DNA of 64,000 nucleotides. Source: Proteiniphilum sp. X52 (GTDB lineage: Bacteria > Bacteroidota > Bacteroidia > Bacteroidales > Dysgonomonadaceae). Under the pieces are notes generated by a model. That model was not told the origin of the DNA, ran no database searches, and saw only the letters and a list, made by a program, of their open reading frames with translations. Below are positions 42,677 to 51,906 of the stretch, in pieces. The translations under genes and the position numbers were made by a program. Each line of letters starts with the position of its first letter. Within the stretch, counting starts at the first letter, position 1. The stretch lies in NCBI RefSeq assembly GCF_003712195.1, contig NZ_RDSD01000001.1, positions 310,001 to 374,000 on the forward strand, in the 5' to 3' direction.

Positions 42677-45145
42677 ATGCAATACAATATTCAAGATATA
42701 GGAGCCATATTAGGTGTTCCGGTTAACAAGCAGCGGTCAGATAGAATAACTATTTTGCTTACCGACAGCCGTAAATTGACACTGCCGGCCGAGACGCTTT
42801 TCTTCGCGTTGGAAACCAAAAATAATGACGCACATGTTTTTATAGGAGAACTGTATGAAAAGGGCGTGCGCAATTTTATAGTATCCAAGACTTTACCGGA
42901 ATGGGAAAAGTTTATTGATGCGAATTTCCTGAAAGTGAAGAACAGTTTGTCGGCATTGCAGAAGATCGCGGCTTATCACAGAAAAAAATTCAATATACCC
43001 GTCATCGGAATTACCGGCAGTAACGGGAAAACTATTGTAAAAGAATGGCTTTACCAGATACTCGAGAATAATTATAATATTGTCCGTTCACCCAGGAGTT
43101 ATAATTCCCAAATCGGCGTGCCTCTCTCAGTGTGGCAATTGGACGATGATACAGAACTGGGAATTTTTGAGGCAGGGATATCGATGCCGGATGAGATGGA
43201 AAAGCTGGCGCCCATTATCCGGCCTACGATCGGAGTATTGACGAAAATAGGGGAGGCTCATCAGGAAAATTTTGCTTCCTTGCAGCAAAAGATCAAGGAA
43301 AAACTGACCCTTTTTGTCAACTGTGATGTGTTTATTTTTGATGAAGATAATGATCTGGTTTCAGAATGTGTCGACCAGATGGTGCTTTTCCAGAAAACCT
43401 TTACCTGGTCGAGAAAGAACAGGGACGCGCATTTGTATATTTCCTCCGTAAAAAAGAAAGGGGAGAAAACAGTGATTAACTATTCGCTGCTGGATTTTGA
43501 CGATTCCTTTACCATCCCTTTTACGGATGATGCTTCCGTTGAAAATGCAATAAGTTGCCTAGCGGTGGCACTTTACCTGCATATTTCCCCGGCAGATATT
43601 TCTTCCAGGATGGCTAGGCTCGAGCCGGTCGCCATGCGGTTGGACGTGAGGAAAGGAAAAGAAAATTGCATTATTATCAATGACACCTATAATTCTGATA
43701 TCAATTCCATTAAAATCGCGCTTGATTTCCAACAACAGCGAAGGCTGGATCGCCATCTGAAGAAAACGTTGATTCTTTCCGATATTCTTCAGATGGGAAT
43801 ACCACCCAAGTCTCTCTATAAAAAGGTAGCGGAGATGGTTGAGCAGAGCGGTGTGGTGAGAATTATCGGTATAGGCAGAGATATCTCTGCCCATCACGAT
43901 CTGTTTTCAATGCCGGAGAAATCCTTTTATCAGACAACAGATCAATTCATCTCTTCAGGCGGATGGAAAAACTTCAATCATGAGTTGATCCTGCTGAAAG
44001 GGGCACGGAGATATCATTTTGAACAGATCAGCGCTCTTATTGAGGAGCGTATACATGAGACAATGCTGGAAGTCGACCTGGATGCTGTGGTGCATAATTT
44101 CAATTTTTATAAGTCCCGCCTGCAATCGGATGTGAAACTGGTTTGCATGGTGAAGGCCAACGGATATGGCGCGGGTGCGGTGGAGATTGCCAAGACGCTC
44201 CAATACCACCGTTGTGATTACCTGGCGGTAGCTGTGGCCGAGGAAGGGATCCAACTCCGGAAAGAAGGTGTTTCTTTGCCTTTGATCGTGTTGAATCCCG
44301 AAGTGAATGGCTTCGAAGAACTTTTCTCCGCCGATCTGGAACCGGAAGTGTACAATTTCCGTATTCTGGAGGCATTCATTAAGGAATCGGAACGAAGAGG
44401 CATTGCCGGTTATCCCATCCATCTGAAAATCGATACCGGAATGCACCGGTTGGGATTTTTGCCGGAGCATATAACCGAGATGATTGGCTTGCTTAAAAAA
44501 CAAAAGGGGTTGAAGGTACGTTCCGTATTCTCTCATCTGTCGGCAAGTGAGAGTTGGCATTTCGATGATTTCACCCACAGGCAGATGGAAATATTCAGGA
44601 AGGCTGCAGAGGAAATTGAGCAAGCCTTCAATTATCCCATCTACAAGCATATTCTCAATTCTGCAGGTATGGAGCGTTTTCAGGAAACGAAGTGGGACAT
44701 GGCGCGTTTGGGAATCGGGTTGTATGGCATAAGTGCGAGCGGTTTACAGGGTCTTAAGAATGCCTGTACATTGAAAACGACTATTTTGCAGATCAAGCGG
44801 ATCCCCTCAAACGAAACTATCGGTTACGGGAGAAAGGAAAAACTGGACCGGGATGCCCGCATAGCTACTATTCGTTTTGGTTATGCGGATGGATTGGACA
44901 GGCAATTCGGGAACCGGAAAGGAAAAGTACTGATTAACGGGCAATATGCTCCTATTGTGGGGAATGTTTGCATGGACCTTTGTATGGTGGATGTCACCGA
45001 TATTAAAGCAGAGGAGGGAGATACCGTGATCCTGTTTGGCGAAAATCTGTCTGTGATAGAGTTAGCGGAAAGTATCGGGACAATCCCTTACGAAATACTC
45101 ACCTCTGTCTCCCCACGCGTAAAACGCGTCTATATTAAGGAATAA
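42677..45145 (+). CDS. MurF-alanine racemase fusion
   Basis: 822 residues combining two steps of D-Ala-D-Ala incorporation. Residues 1 to about 450 are MurF (UDP-MurNAc-tripeptide:D-Ala-D-Ala ligase) with the ATP loop GITGSNGKTIVKEWL near 111, FEAGISMPDEMEKL and the C-terminal IINDTYNSDINSI. From about 460 comes alanine racemase with EVDLDAVVHNF, the PLP lysine in MVKANGYGAGA (Lys493), LKIDTGMHRLGF, and the catalytic Tyr region ATIRFGYADGLDRQFG with GNVCMDLCMVDVTD. Both halves look complete. This fusion is known from Bacteroidetes. A strong bidirectional terminator follows directly. Confidence 0.96.
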   Translation: MQYNIQDIGAILGVPVNKQRSDRITILLTDSRKLTLPAETLFFALETKNNDAHVFIGELYEKGVRNFIVSKTLPEWEKFIDANFLKVKNSLSALQKIAAYHRKKFNIPVIGITGSNGKTIVKEWLYQILENNYNIVRSPRSYNSQIGVPLSVWQLDDDTELGIFEAGISMPDEMEKLAPIIRPTIGVLTKIGEAHQENFASLQQKIKEKLTLFVNCDVFIFDEDNDLVSECVDQMVLFQKTFTWSRKNRDAHLYISSVKKKGEKTVINYSLLDFDDSFTIPFTDDASVENAISCLAVALYLHISPADISSRMARLEPVAMRLDVRKGKENCIIINDTYNSDINSIKIALDFQQQRRLDRHLKKTLILSDILQMGIPPKSLYKKVAEMVEQSGVVRIIGIGRDISAHHDLFSMPEKSFYQTTDQFISSGGWKNFNHELILLKGARRYHFEQISALIEERIHETMLEVDLDAVVHNFNFYKSRLQSDVKLVCMVKANGYGAGAVEIAKTLQYHRCDYLAVAVAEEGIQLRKEGVSLPLIVLNPEVNGFEELFSADLEPEVYNFRILEAFIKESERRGIAGYPIHLKIDTGMHRLGFLPEHITEMIGLLKKQKGLKVRSVFSHLSASESWHFDDFTHRQMEIFRKAAEEIEQAFNYPIYKHILNSAGMERFQETKWDMARLGIGLYGISASGLQGLKNACTLKTTILQIKRIPSNETIGYGRKEKLDRDARIATIRFGYADGLDRQFGNRKGKVLINGQYAPIVGNVCMDLCMVDVTDIKAEEGDTVILFGENLSVIELAESIGTIPYEILTSVSPRVKRVYIKE

Positions 45146-45178
45146 AAAAATATCCCGGCATTGGCCGGGATATTTTTT
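45146..45178. terminator. Bidirectional terminator between murF-alr and ompA-like gene
   Basis: AAAAATATCCCGGC and GCCGGGATATTTTTT form a long perfect stem with an ATTG loop; the flanking A- and T-runs serve both convergent transcripts. Confidence 0.9.
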
Positions 45179-45202
45179 ATTTACTGTTTGCCATGCCTTC
45201 TC

Positions 45203-46360
45203 TTACTCAACGAAGAAGATAGCAACACGGTTCCAGTCATTTTCCGCGTACGGCTGTTCGGTGTCACCCTTCCAGTCGATGGAGATACGGTCGCTGTTGA
45301 TTCCGTGGTCGTTAGTCAACGCGTCGGCAACCGCTCTTGCGCGTTTTTCAGAAAGCGCGAAGTTGTATTCCGGAGTACCGGTTTGTCTGTCGGCATAAGC
45401 CACGATGTTTACTTTCGCATTCGGGTTAGCTTTCAGGTATTCAGCAGTGTTGTAAACGCTTACTTGCTGACCTCTGTCGATCTTCGCGGAGTTGATGCGG
45501 AAGAATACCACGTTCGGCACGTATACACCTTCAGAAACAACGGTCGGTTGAACTTCAGGACATTCCGGGCAAGATTCCGGTCTGAGGCTCAGTTTTTCGT
45601 TTTCAGCACGCAGTCTGTTGATCTGGCTGTTCAAGTCGTTGATCAGGTTGTAATCCATCAGCTCGGCAGGAGTGAAATCCTGTTTTCCGCCAAGACCGAA
45701 TTTGATACCTGCCGCGGCGGTCAACTTGCTGTCGTATTCATAATCTCCGGTTACTCCACTGAAATCAAAAGATTCTTGGAATACTTTGTAGCCTATTTCA
45801 AGGAACAAAGCAACGCTTCTGGAAAGTTGGAAATTGTTGATCAAACCCACATTGTAGGTCAATGTCTGGTTTTGGTGTTTGAACAAGTCGCCGTTCGCAT
45901 TGGGCTTTTTCCAGTCTTCATTCAGTCCGTACATGTAACCGATACCAAGATAAGGAACCAGGCTGTAAACCCTGTCGGGATTGTAGCTGCCCCACGCGTT
46001 GGTGACATTGTACATCAGATCCAAGTGGCCGCCTAACCAATTTTGTTCATTCGGAACCGGTGTGCCGGCTACGTGTTTGATATGACCACCGTCGATAACC
46101 ACACGTGCACCCCAATTGGGAGAGTTCCAGCGTCCCACCTCGATTTGTCCGTTCCATCCCAGACGGTCGCCGAAGTTTGCTTTGGCGTCATTTTCGGCTT
46201 TGGTCATGTAAAGGTTGGTTCCGCCGCCAAGACCAATATACCAATTATCACTTGCTTTGTTTTTCAGATACACTGTACCGTGAGAAACGTTTTGTACTTC
46301 TTGCGCGCTTATGCTGAATGCAATAAGAGCCGAGAATAAAAGTAAACCAAACTTTTTCAT
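45203..46360 (-). CDS. OmpA family outer-membrane protein
   Basis: 385 residues with signal peptide KKFGLLLFSALIAFSISAQE. Residues about 35-215 form an N-terminal barrel (alternating strands such as NWYIGLGGGTNLYM and VVIDGGHIKHVAG). A linker with a short coiled coil (LNSQINRLRAENEKL) and the Cys pair CPECPEV leads to the C-terminal OmpA peptidoglycan-binding domain (NVVFFRINSAKIDR, VNIVAYADRQTGTPEYNFAL, LSEKRARAVADAL). It anchors outer membrane to cell wall and is likely abundant. A leader of about 150 nt is predicted. Confidence 0.92.
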   Translation of the reverse strand: MKKFGLLLFSALIAFSISAQEVQNVSHGTVYLKNKASDNWYIGLGGGTNLYMTKAENDAKANFGDRLGWNGQIEVGRWNSPNWGARVVIDGGHIKHVAGTPVPNEQNWLGGHLDLMYNVTNAWGSYNPDRVYSLVPYLGIGYMYGLNEDWKKPNANGDLFKHQNQTLTYNVGLINNFQLSRSVALFLEIGYKVFQESFDFSGVTGDYEYDSKLTAAAGIKFGLGGKQDFTPAELMDYNLINDLNSQINRLRAENEKLSLRPESCPECPEVQPTVVSEGVYVPNVVFFRINSAKIDRGQQVSVYNTAEYLKANPNAKVNIVAYADRQTGTPEYNFALSEKRARAVADALTNDHGINSDRISIDWKGDTEQPYAENDWNRVAIFFVE

Positions 46361-46521
46361 AAATTTAAATTCTAATTAAACATTTTATTACAATAACTCG
46401 ATATTATTTTCTGTCGTTCGTTAGACATGTGTAATACACACTTAGTACCTTTATTACTTCATGTATAACATTTCCGCTAAAATAATGTTCATCGAAGTGT
46501 ATTCATTCTTACTTCGGATCA

Positions 46522-46529
46522 CAAATATA
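46522..46529 (-). promoter_or_regulatory. -7 box for the ompA-like gene
   Basis: The reverse strand reads TATATTTGTG, matching TAnnTTTG, 162 bp upstream of the ATG. The implied long AT-rich leader is unusual among the genes here and might be a regulated 5' UTR. No nearer box was found. Confidence 0.4.
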
Positions 46530-46640
46530 AAACTTAATTTTCACATATACTCTATTTTGTGTAAAAAATCACCAAAAAACATCGCTATAGTGGCATTTTA
46601 AGCAATTTTTTTGCTTTTTATTTCTGATAATAGGCTCTGA

Positions 46641-47501
46641 TTAACCCAGGTAAGTTTTCAGTAACTTGCTCCTGGAGTCTTGTCTGAGCCTTCGGATTGC
46701 TTTCTCTTTGATCTGGCGGACGCGTTCGCGCGTCAACTGAAATTTATCGCCGATCTCTTCCAAGGTCATCTCCTGGCAGCCGATACCGAAAAACATTTTG
46801 ATGATATCGCTTTCCCTTTCGGTCAGTGTGGAGAGCGCCCTGTCAATCTCTTTTTGAAGTGATTCGTTGATCAGCGTGCGGTCGGCTACAGGTGCGTCAT
46901 CGTTCACCAATACATCCAACAGGCTATTGTCTTCTCCTTCTACAAAAGGAGCATCCATGGAGATATGGCGGCCTGACACTTTTAGTGAGTCCGTCACTTT
47001 TTCCACCGACAGATCCAGTTCCTGTGCCAATTCTTCAGCCGAAGGCCTCCGCTCATTCTCCTGTTCAAATTTTTGAAAGGCTTTGCTTATTTTATTAAGT
47101 GATCCTACTTGATTTAACGGCAATCTGACAATCCTCGACTGCTCGGCTAACGCTTGCAGAATGGATTGACGAATCCACCAAACGGCATAACTGATAAATT
47201 TAAACCCTCTGGTTTCGTCAAATTTCTCGGCAGCTTTTATCAGACCGAGGTTCCCTTCATTGATAAGGTCGGGTAAACTCAATCCCTGGTTTTGGTACTG
47301 TTTAGCTACCGATACCACAAATCGGAGATTGGCCCTGGTGAGTTTTTCCAGCGCCTGGCGATCGCCTCTCTTGATGGCCTGCGCCAATTCCACCTCTTCT
47401 TCCACAGTGATCAGGTCTTCACGGCCGATCTCCTGAAGGTATTTGTCCAAAGAAGCGCTTTCCCGGTTTGTGATTGATTTTGTAATCTTTAATTGTCTCA
47501 T
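46641..47501 (-). CDS. rpoD: Primary sigma factor RpoD/SigA
   Basis: Housekeeping sigma-70. 286 residues, the short Bacteroidetes form without the long non-conserved region. Region 1.2 ([20 protein letters not shown]), region 2 ([55 protein letters not shown]), region 3 ([17 protein letters not shown]) and region 4 ([34 protein letters not shown]). It is the factor expected to read the TAnnTTTG boxes listed in this window. Single gene with its own promoter. Confidence 0.97.
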   Translation of the reverse strand: MRQLKITKSITNRESASLDKYLQEIGREDLITVEEEVELAQAIKRGDRQALEKLTRANLRFVVSVAKQYQNQGLSLPDLINEGNLGLIKAAEKFDETRGFKFISYAVWWIRQSILQALAEQSRIVRLPLNQVGSLNKISKAFQKFEQENERRPSAEELAQELDLSVEKVTDSLKVSGRHISMDAPFVEGEDNSLLDVLVNDDAPVADRTLINESLQKEIDRALSTLTERESDIIKMFFGIGCQEMTLEEIGDKFQLTRERVRQIKEKAIRRLRQDSRSKLLKTYLG

Positions 47502-47551
47502 TTATAATTAATCCTTACTAAATTATCTTATGGTGTATTATTTCGGGGGTG

Positions 47552-47559
47552 CAAAACTA
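47552..47559 (-). promoter_or_regulatory. -7 box for rpoD
   Basis: The reverse strand reads TAGTTTTGC, a consensus match 51 bp upstream of the rpoD ATG. Confidence 0.5.
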
Positions 47560-47683
47560 CAAAATATTTCTGATACTTACATAAAAGCCCCGTCAATAAA
47601 CCATAACAAAGGAATCTGGTATTACACCCAATTCCTTTGCTATAAAACACGAATCACTCCTTTTTTGTTACTGAAAAAGTCGA

Positions 47684-47701
47684 GATTAACTTTTGTTAAC
47701 C
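47684..47701 (-). terminator. Probable terminator after htrA
   Basis: GGTTAAC and GTTAATC pair around AAAA (one G-T) just after the htrA stop on the reverse strand, followed by TCGACTTTTT. The stem is AT-rich, so it is a moderate candidate. Confidence 0.4.
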
Positions 47702-47709
47702 GATCTTCG

Positions 47710-49239
47710 TCACCTGATTGTCAAATCGATGGCAATATACTGTGTTCTTCCGTTGGGATAGAATCCCGCTACAAGCAGTACTTTATCCTGGCGGTTGCTG
47801 GTGGCCGCTACAATGTTATTTATATCGCTTTCGGTATTCACAGGTGTATTGTTGATTCTCATAATGATAAATCCTTTGTTGATTCCCTCTTTCCGGAAGA
47901 GCCCATTGCTTTTTACGCTTTCCACTTCAATACCGCTCGATATTCCCAATGCTTTTTTCCTTTCATCAGGTATTTGCTTGAAGGTGGCGCCCAAAGCGCT
48001 TAAGGCATTTGTGCCGCGTGTGATTTCAGTGCTTCCTTCATCGTTTGTCAGTGCGACGTTAAATGAACGGCTGTCACCGTTGCGGTCAACCGTTACGCTG
48101 ACTTGATCTCCGGGGCGGTATCTGTTCAACTGACTTTGCAATTCGGCGAAGTTGCGGATAGGTACGTTGTTGATAGCGGTAATAACGTCTCCCTTCTGAA
48201 TACCGGCAGCTTTGGCCGCGCTTCGGTCGCTGAAATCGTCCACAAGGACGCCTCTTATTTGCGATAGTTCGCGTGCTTTATTGGGATCCTGACGCCTGAT
48301 ATTTTCTATGTTTGGTGCCGATATTCCCAGCAAGGCGCGCTGTACGGTGCCGTATTCTTTCAGGTCGGCAGCCACTTTTCCCGCAATTGAGATGGGAACG
48401 GCGAAAGCATATCCTGCAAAATTACCCGTCTGTGAGTAAATGGCAGTATTGATCCCCACCAGTTCTCCCCGTGTATTGACCAGCGCGCCTCCACTGTTTC
48501 CGGGGTTGACGGCTGCGTCTATCTGAATGAAGGATTGAATGCCTAACCCGCCTCCCATTACATTGCCTCTGTTTTTGGCACTGACGATACCGGCAGTGAC
48601 CGTAGAGGTCAGGTTAAACGGGTTACCTACCGCCAATACCCATTCTCCCACCCGGAGGGCATCAGAACTCCCGAAAGTGAGATAGGGGAAGTCATCCCCA
48701 TCAATTTTTAGTAGGGCAATATCGCTCATAGCGTCGGTACCGACCACTTTGGCGTTGAATTCCCGGTTGTCGTTGAGCGTGACCGATACCTCATTGGCAT
48801 TCTCCACCACGTGATTATTGGTGATGATATATCCGTCCTTGGAGATGATTACCCCTGAGCCGAAACCCACCTGTTCGCGGGGCTGCGAAGGCATGCGGTC
48901 ACCGAATCCGAAGAAGAAATCGAACGGATTGATATATTGTTGCTGGCTTATTGTCTTTGTTTTTACGTGAACTACGCCGTCGACTGATTTGGCGGCTGCT
49001 TCCGTAAAGTCGGGATAACCGTCCGATGTGGTAAGGCTTGTGAGTACTATGTTCTTGTCTTGCGAAAAGGAGTCGGCATAGGCGCTGACTTCTTCTGAAA
49101 CCCTGTCTCCTGATAAACCGGGGAGCGCGCTGTTTCCGTTGTTTTTAGTTATTATGTTGTAACCCAACAGAGTGATAACGGAAGTTATCATTGCGACCAA
49201 AACGATAACAAATACATTTTTACTATTTCCTGTGTTCAT
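47710..49239 (-). CDS. Do/HtrA-family periplasmic serine protease
   Basis: 509 residues. An N-terminal membrane or signal segment (SKNVFVIVLVAMITSVITLL) and then a trypsin-like domain with VGFGSGVIISKDGYIITNNH (catalytic His143), SDIALLKI (Asp173) and NPGNSGGALVNTRGEL (Ser249). Two PDZ domains follow: GISAPNIENIRR to INNVPIRNFAEL (about 310-400) and a second to the C-terminus ending RTQYIAIDLTIR. It degrades or refolds misfolded envelope proteins. The frame extends 48 codons upstream of ATG 49239, but the -7 box at 49277-49284 and the signal segment fix the start. Confidence 0.95.
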   Translation of the reverse strand: MNTGNSKNVFVIVLVAMITSVITLLGYNIITKNNGNSALPGLSGDRVSEEVSAYADSFSQDKNIVLTSLTTSDGYPDFTEAAAKSVDGVVHVKTKTISQQQYINPFDFFFGFGDRMPSQPREQVGFGSGVIISKDGYIITNNHVVENANEVSVTLNDNREFNAKVVGTDAMSDIALLKIDGDDFPYLTFGSSDALRVGEWVLAVGNPFNLTSTVTAGIVSAKNRGNVMGGGLGIQSFIQIDAAVNPGNSGGALVNTRGELVGINTAIYSQTGNFAGYAFAVPISIAGKVAADLKEYGTVQRALLGISAPNIENIRRQDPNKARELSQIRGVLVDDFSDRSAAKAAGIQKGDVITAINNVPIRNFAELQSQLNRYRPGDQVSVTVDRNGDSRSFNVALTNDEGSTEITRGTNALSALGATFKQIPDERKKALGISSGIEVESVKSNGLFRKEGINKGFIIMRINNTPVNTESDINNIVAATSNRQDKVLLVAGFYPNGRTQYIAIDLTIR

Positions 49240-49276
49240 AATTCTTTGAATGTTGATGTTTGTCTTAATCTGTTTG

Positions 49277-49284
49277 CAAATATA
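49277..49284 (-). promoter_or_regulatory. -7 box for htrA
   Basis: The reverse strand reads TATATTTGC, a consensus match 38 bp upstream of the chosen ATG, giving a leader of about 30 nt. It excludes the longer reading frame as the native start. Confidence 0.5.
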
Positions 49285-49496
49285 TGACAAATAGCATGCA
49301 GATTTTTTCGCTGTGGATTGACTTTTTAACACTTTTAACGCAAACGAAGATCGATTAACCCGATTTAACCCTATTGTTTTCATTCAGAGTGGTTTTAGCA
49401 TGACAGATTGACGGAACACCGTGGGTCACTTTCCATAGCGTTTCTTTAATTCCTGGTTTTTCCCGCTTTTGACTGTCATTTTTGTCTGTTTTATGT

Positions 49497-50660
49497 TTAT
49501 CTTCCCGTCCTGTTTCGTCTGGTTGCATACTTCCTGAAGCGGATGTTGTTGAGCGGTTGGAAGATATCGTAAAAGGGAAGGTTAACATGGTATTTCCCCG
49601 CGTCGAAGAGACGGCTGTTCAGGGTGATCACTCTCCATTGCACTGCGTATCTGATCGCAAAAAGCAATAGCGCTGAAACTGTCAGTAGATGGTTGCCGGT
49701 TACCACTCCCAGTGTAATAGTGCCAATAAATAACAGATAGAAAAGATATTTTGAGAATGTTTCCAGTCCGAATAAACGGAAAGAGAATCCCTTGTAATAT
49801 TGTTTTGAATAGAGATACCCCGACTTCAATGTGCGCCATGAGGAGAAGTGTTTCACGCTGTCAGTCTCCGTGAGGCTCTCCCTGGAAAGTACCACACCCG
49901 TCTTTTTTTTGGGGGCGATCCTGTTCACATACAGATCATCTTCGCCGCCTTCCAGATTCAATATGGCGGAGTAACCCTTGTGCTTGAAAAAAAGCTCCTT
50001 TTTGTAACCCAGGTTACGACCGATTCCCATGAACGGTTGGCGCAGGATGGCCATGGAGAGGAATTTCAGGTGATGGATAAGGTTGTCATAGAGCATAAAA
50101 CCCCGCAGGCCTGTTTTTCGGGGAATTTCTAACCGGCTAAAACCCAGCACCACCTCTTTACCTTGTGCGAATTCCTTTCCGTATTCTTTTATCCAGTGTT
50201 TGGAACAGGGTTTGCAATACGCTTCGGTAAAAAGGAGATAGTCATTTTTCGCTGCCTTGATACCCAATGTGAGCGCCAGTTTCTTCTCATTGACGCCGTC
50301 GGCCTCCGCGGGTACATAGGTATGATAGAGCCTTGAATATTTATGTTGTGCGGCTTTCAGCACCATGTCGGTATCATCGGTCGATCCCCTGTTCACCACA
50401 ATCACTTCAAAATCGGGATAATCCTGCTCGATAATGAATGGCAGATTCCGCGCCAACTCTTCGGCACTGTTCTTTGAAGTAACAATGACCGAGATGGAAG
50501 GCAGCCCTTCATCGGGAACAGGAGATATCTCTTTTCTCTTTTTTTGGTAACTATAAGGCCGTTTATAGAAGAAGAGCCAGAAAAAGAGTTGTATCAGGAA
50601 GCAAAGCAATAGGGTGCCTCCCAGGATCCATTCTGTCAGTGTGAATTGGTTGAGCATCAT
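49497..50660 (-). CDS. Family 2 glycosyltransferase, membrane-anchored
   Basis: 387 residues. One N-terminal helix (about 9-32), then a GT-A domain with SISVIVTSKNSAEELARNLP, VIVVNRGSTDDTDMVL (DXD-like at STDD), GGEDDLYVNRIAP near 240 and SWRTLKSGYLYSKQYYKGFS, which looks like the Q/RxxRW-type acceptor region in altered form. Two or three helices lie near the C-terminus (about 300-345). The sugar and acceptor cannot be told. It is last in the lemA-TPM-TPM-miaA-lysA run, 3 bp after lysA. Confidence 0.85.
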   Translation of the reverse strand: MMLNQFTLTEWILGGTLLLCFLIQLFFWLFFYKRPYSYQKKRKEISPVPDEGLPSISVIVTSKNSAEELARNLPFIIEQDYPDFEVIVVNRGSTDDTDMVLKAAQHKYSRLYHTYVPAEADGVNEKKLALTLGIKAAKNDYLLFTEAYCKPCSKHWIKEYGKEFAQGKEVVLGFSRLEIPRKTGLRGFMLYDNLIHHLKFLSMAILRQPFMGIGRNLGYKKELFFKHKGYSAILNLEGGEDDLYVNRIAPKKKTGVVLSRESLTETDSVKHFSSWRTLKSGYLYSKQYYKGFSFRLFGLETFSKYLFYLLFIGTITLGVVTGNHLLTVSALLLFAIRYAVQWRVITLNSRLFDAGKYHVNLPFYDIFQPLNNIRFRKYATRRNRTGR

Positions 50661-50663
50661 AAT

Positions 50664-51821
50664 TTAAAACTGGTCGGAGAAGTAGGATAGGGGCAAGTCG
50701 CGACAGTTGTATCGGGATGCCATGACTTCTCCGTAAGCGCCGGCTGAGCGGATAGCGATCAGGTCTCCCCGGGCACTTTCGTTGAGTAATATCTGTTCCG
50801 CGAAGACGTCGCTCGATTCACAGATAGGGCCTACCACATCGTACAGCATAGGCTCTTTCTCGGAGGAAATGTTCTCTATATGGTGAAAAGCCTGATAGAG
50901 CGCGGGACGTATCAACTCGGTCATGCCCGCATCCACGATCAGGAATTTCTTTTGGATACCCTCTTTCACGAAGAGTGCCCGTGATATAAGCGAGCCGCAG
51001 GGTGCCACCACCGCGCGTCCCAGTTCGAAATGCAATGACTGGTTTTCCTGTAATGGCAGGTTTTTTTCAAAGAGCCGGAAATAAGACTCGAAATCAGCCA
51101 TCGGGATATGGTTGGGGTGCTGATAGTTTATTCCCAACCCGCCACCAACGTTGATAATCGGTAGTTTGATCCCCCGCGCGTTGAACCATTCCTGCAACTC
51201 CTTCACTTTCACACAAAGATCCTCAAATGATTTAAGGTCTGTGATCTGCGACCCGATATGAAAATGGATGCCGCTAAGTTGCAGGTTTGGCGAGGTTTTT
51301 ATTACCTCCAGAATCCGTGGCAGATCCTGCTCGTTGAGACCGAACTTGTTTTCAGTCAGTCCGGTAGTGATATATTTATGTGTATGTGCGTCCACATTCG
51401 GATTGATGCGGAACGCGACCCTTGCTGTTTTCCCTTTTGCCAAGGCCAATAGGTTGAGCACTTCGAGCTCGGGAATCGATTCCACATTGAAGCAGAAGAT
51501 ATCGTTGTCGAGACCCACTTCTATTTCACGATCACTTTTTCCCACACCGGCAAAGACGATCTTGTCAGGGGTGAATCCGGCAGCCAGTGCGGCCAGTATC
51601 TCATTGCCGCTGACGCAGTCGGCCCCGAATCCGAAAGAGGCGATTTCTTTCAGGATACGCGGGTTGGCATTCGCCTTCACCGCATAATGCACATGAAAAG
51701 GCTTATTCTCTGTCTCTTTTCTGATTGCGTGGAGTGTTGCCCGCAACAATTGTATGTCGTAAAAATAAAACGGTGTGTCGAGACGTTTGAATTTCTCAAC
51801 GGGAAATATTCCTTTGACCAT
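50664..51821 (-). CDS. lysA: Diaminopimelate decarboxylase
   Basis: Last step of lysine synthesis. 385 residues, fold-type III PLP enzyme. TPFYFYDIQLLRATL, then HYAVKANANPRIL with the PLP lysine, SGIHFHIGSQITD, INVGGGLGINYQHP, ELGRAVVAPCGSL and the C-terminal PICESSDVFAEQ with the active-site Cys, followed by AGAYGEVMASRYNCRDLP. Start ATG 51821; the frame is open to 51890, but that would leave only a 16-bp gap to miaA and the family starts near this point. Confidence 0.95.
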   Translation of the reverse strand: MVKGIFPVEKFKRLDTPFYFYDIQLLRATLHAIRKETENKPFHVHYAVKANANPRILKEIASFGFGADCVSGNEILAALAAGFTPDKIVFAGVGKSDREIEVGLDNDIFCFNVESIPELEVLNLLALAKGKTARVAFRINPNVDAHTHKYITTGLTENKFGLNEQDLPRILEVIKTSPNLQLSGIHFHIGSQITDLKSFEDLCVKVKELQEWFNARGIKLPIINVGGGLGINYQHPNHIPMADFESYFRLFEKNLPLQENQSLHFELGRAVVAPCGSLISRALFVKEGIQKKFLIVDAGMTELIRPALYQAFHHIENISSEKEPMLYDVVGPICESSDVFAEQILLNESARGDLIAIRSAGAYGEVMASRYNCRDLPLSYFSDQF

Positions 51822-51906
51822 TGGTGTTAATTTATAAAGATGGAGTTTGCGAAAAGCTCCTTGCCTATCTTGTTTTTTCAGGCGCATCACTATCTGAACG
51901 GCAAAA

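Noticed and set aside
45161-46036. 291-aa forward frame opposite the ompA-like gene
   Set aside because: Antisense shadow: the reverse strand encodes a signal peptide, barrel and OmpA domain, and the forward frame begins in the terminator hairpin.
49240-49383. 48-codon N-terminal extension of the HtrA protease
   Set aside because: A consensus -7 box lies inside it, and a membrane/signal segment follows the ATG at 49239.
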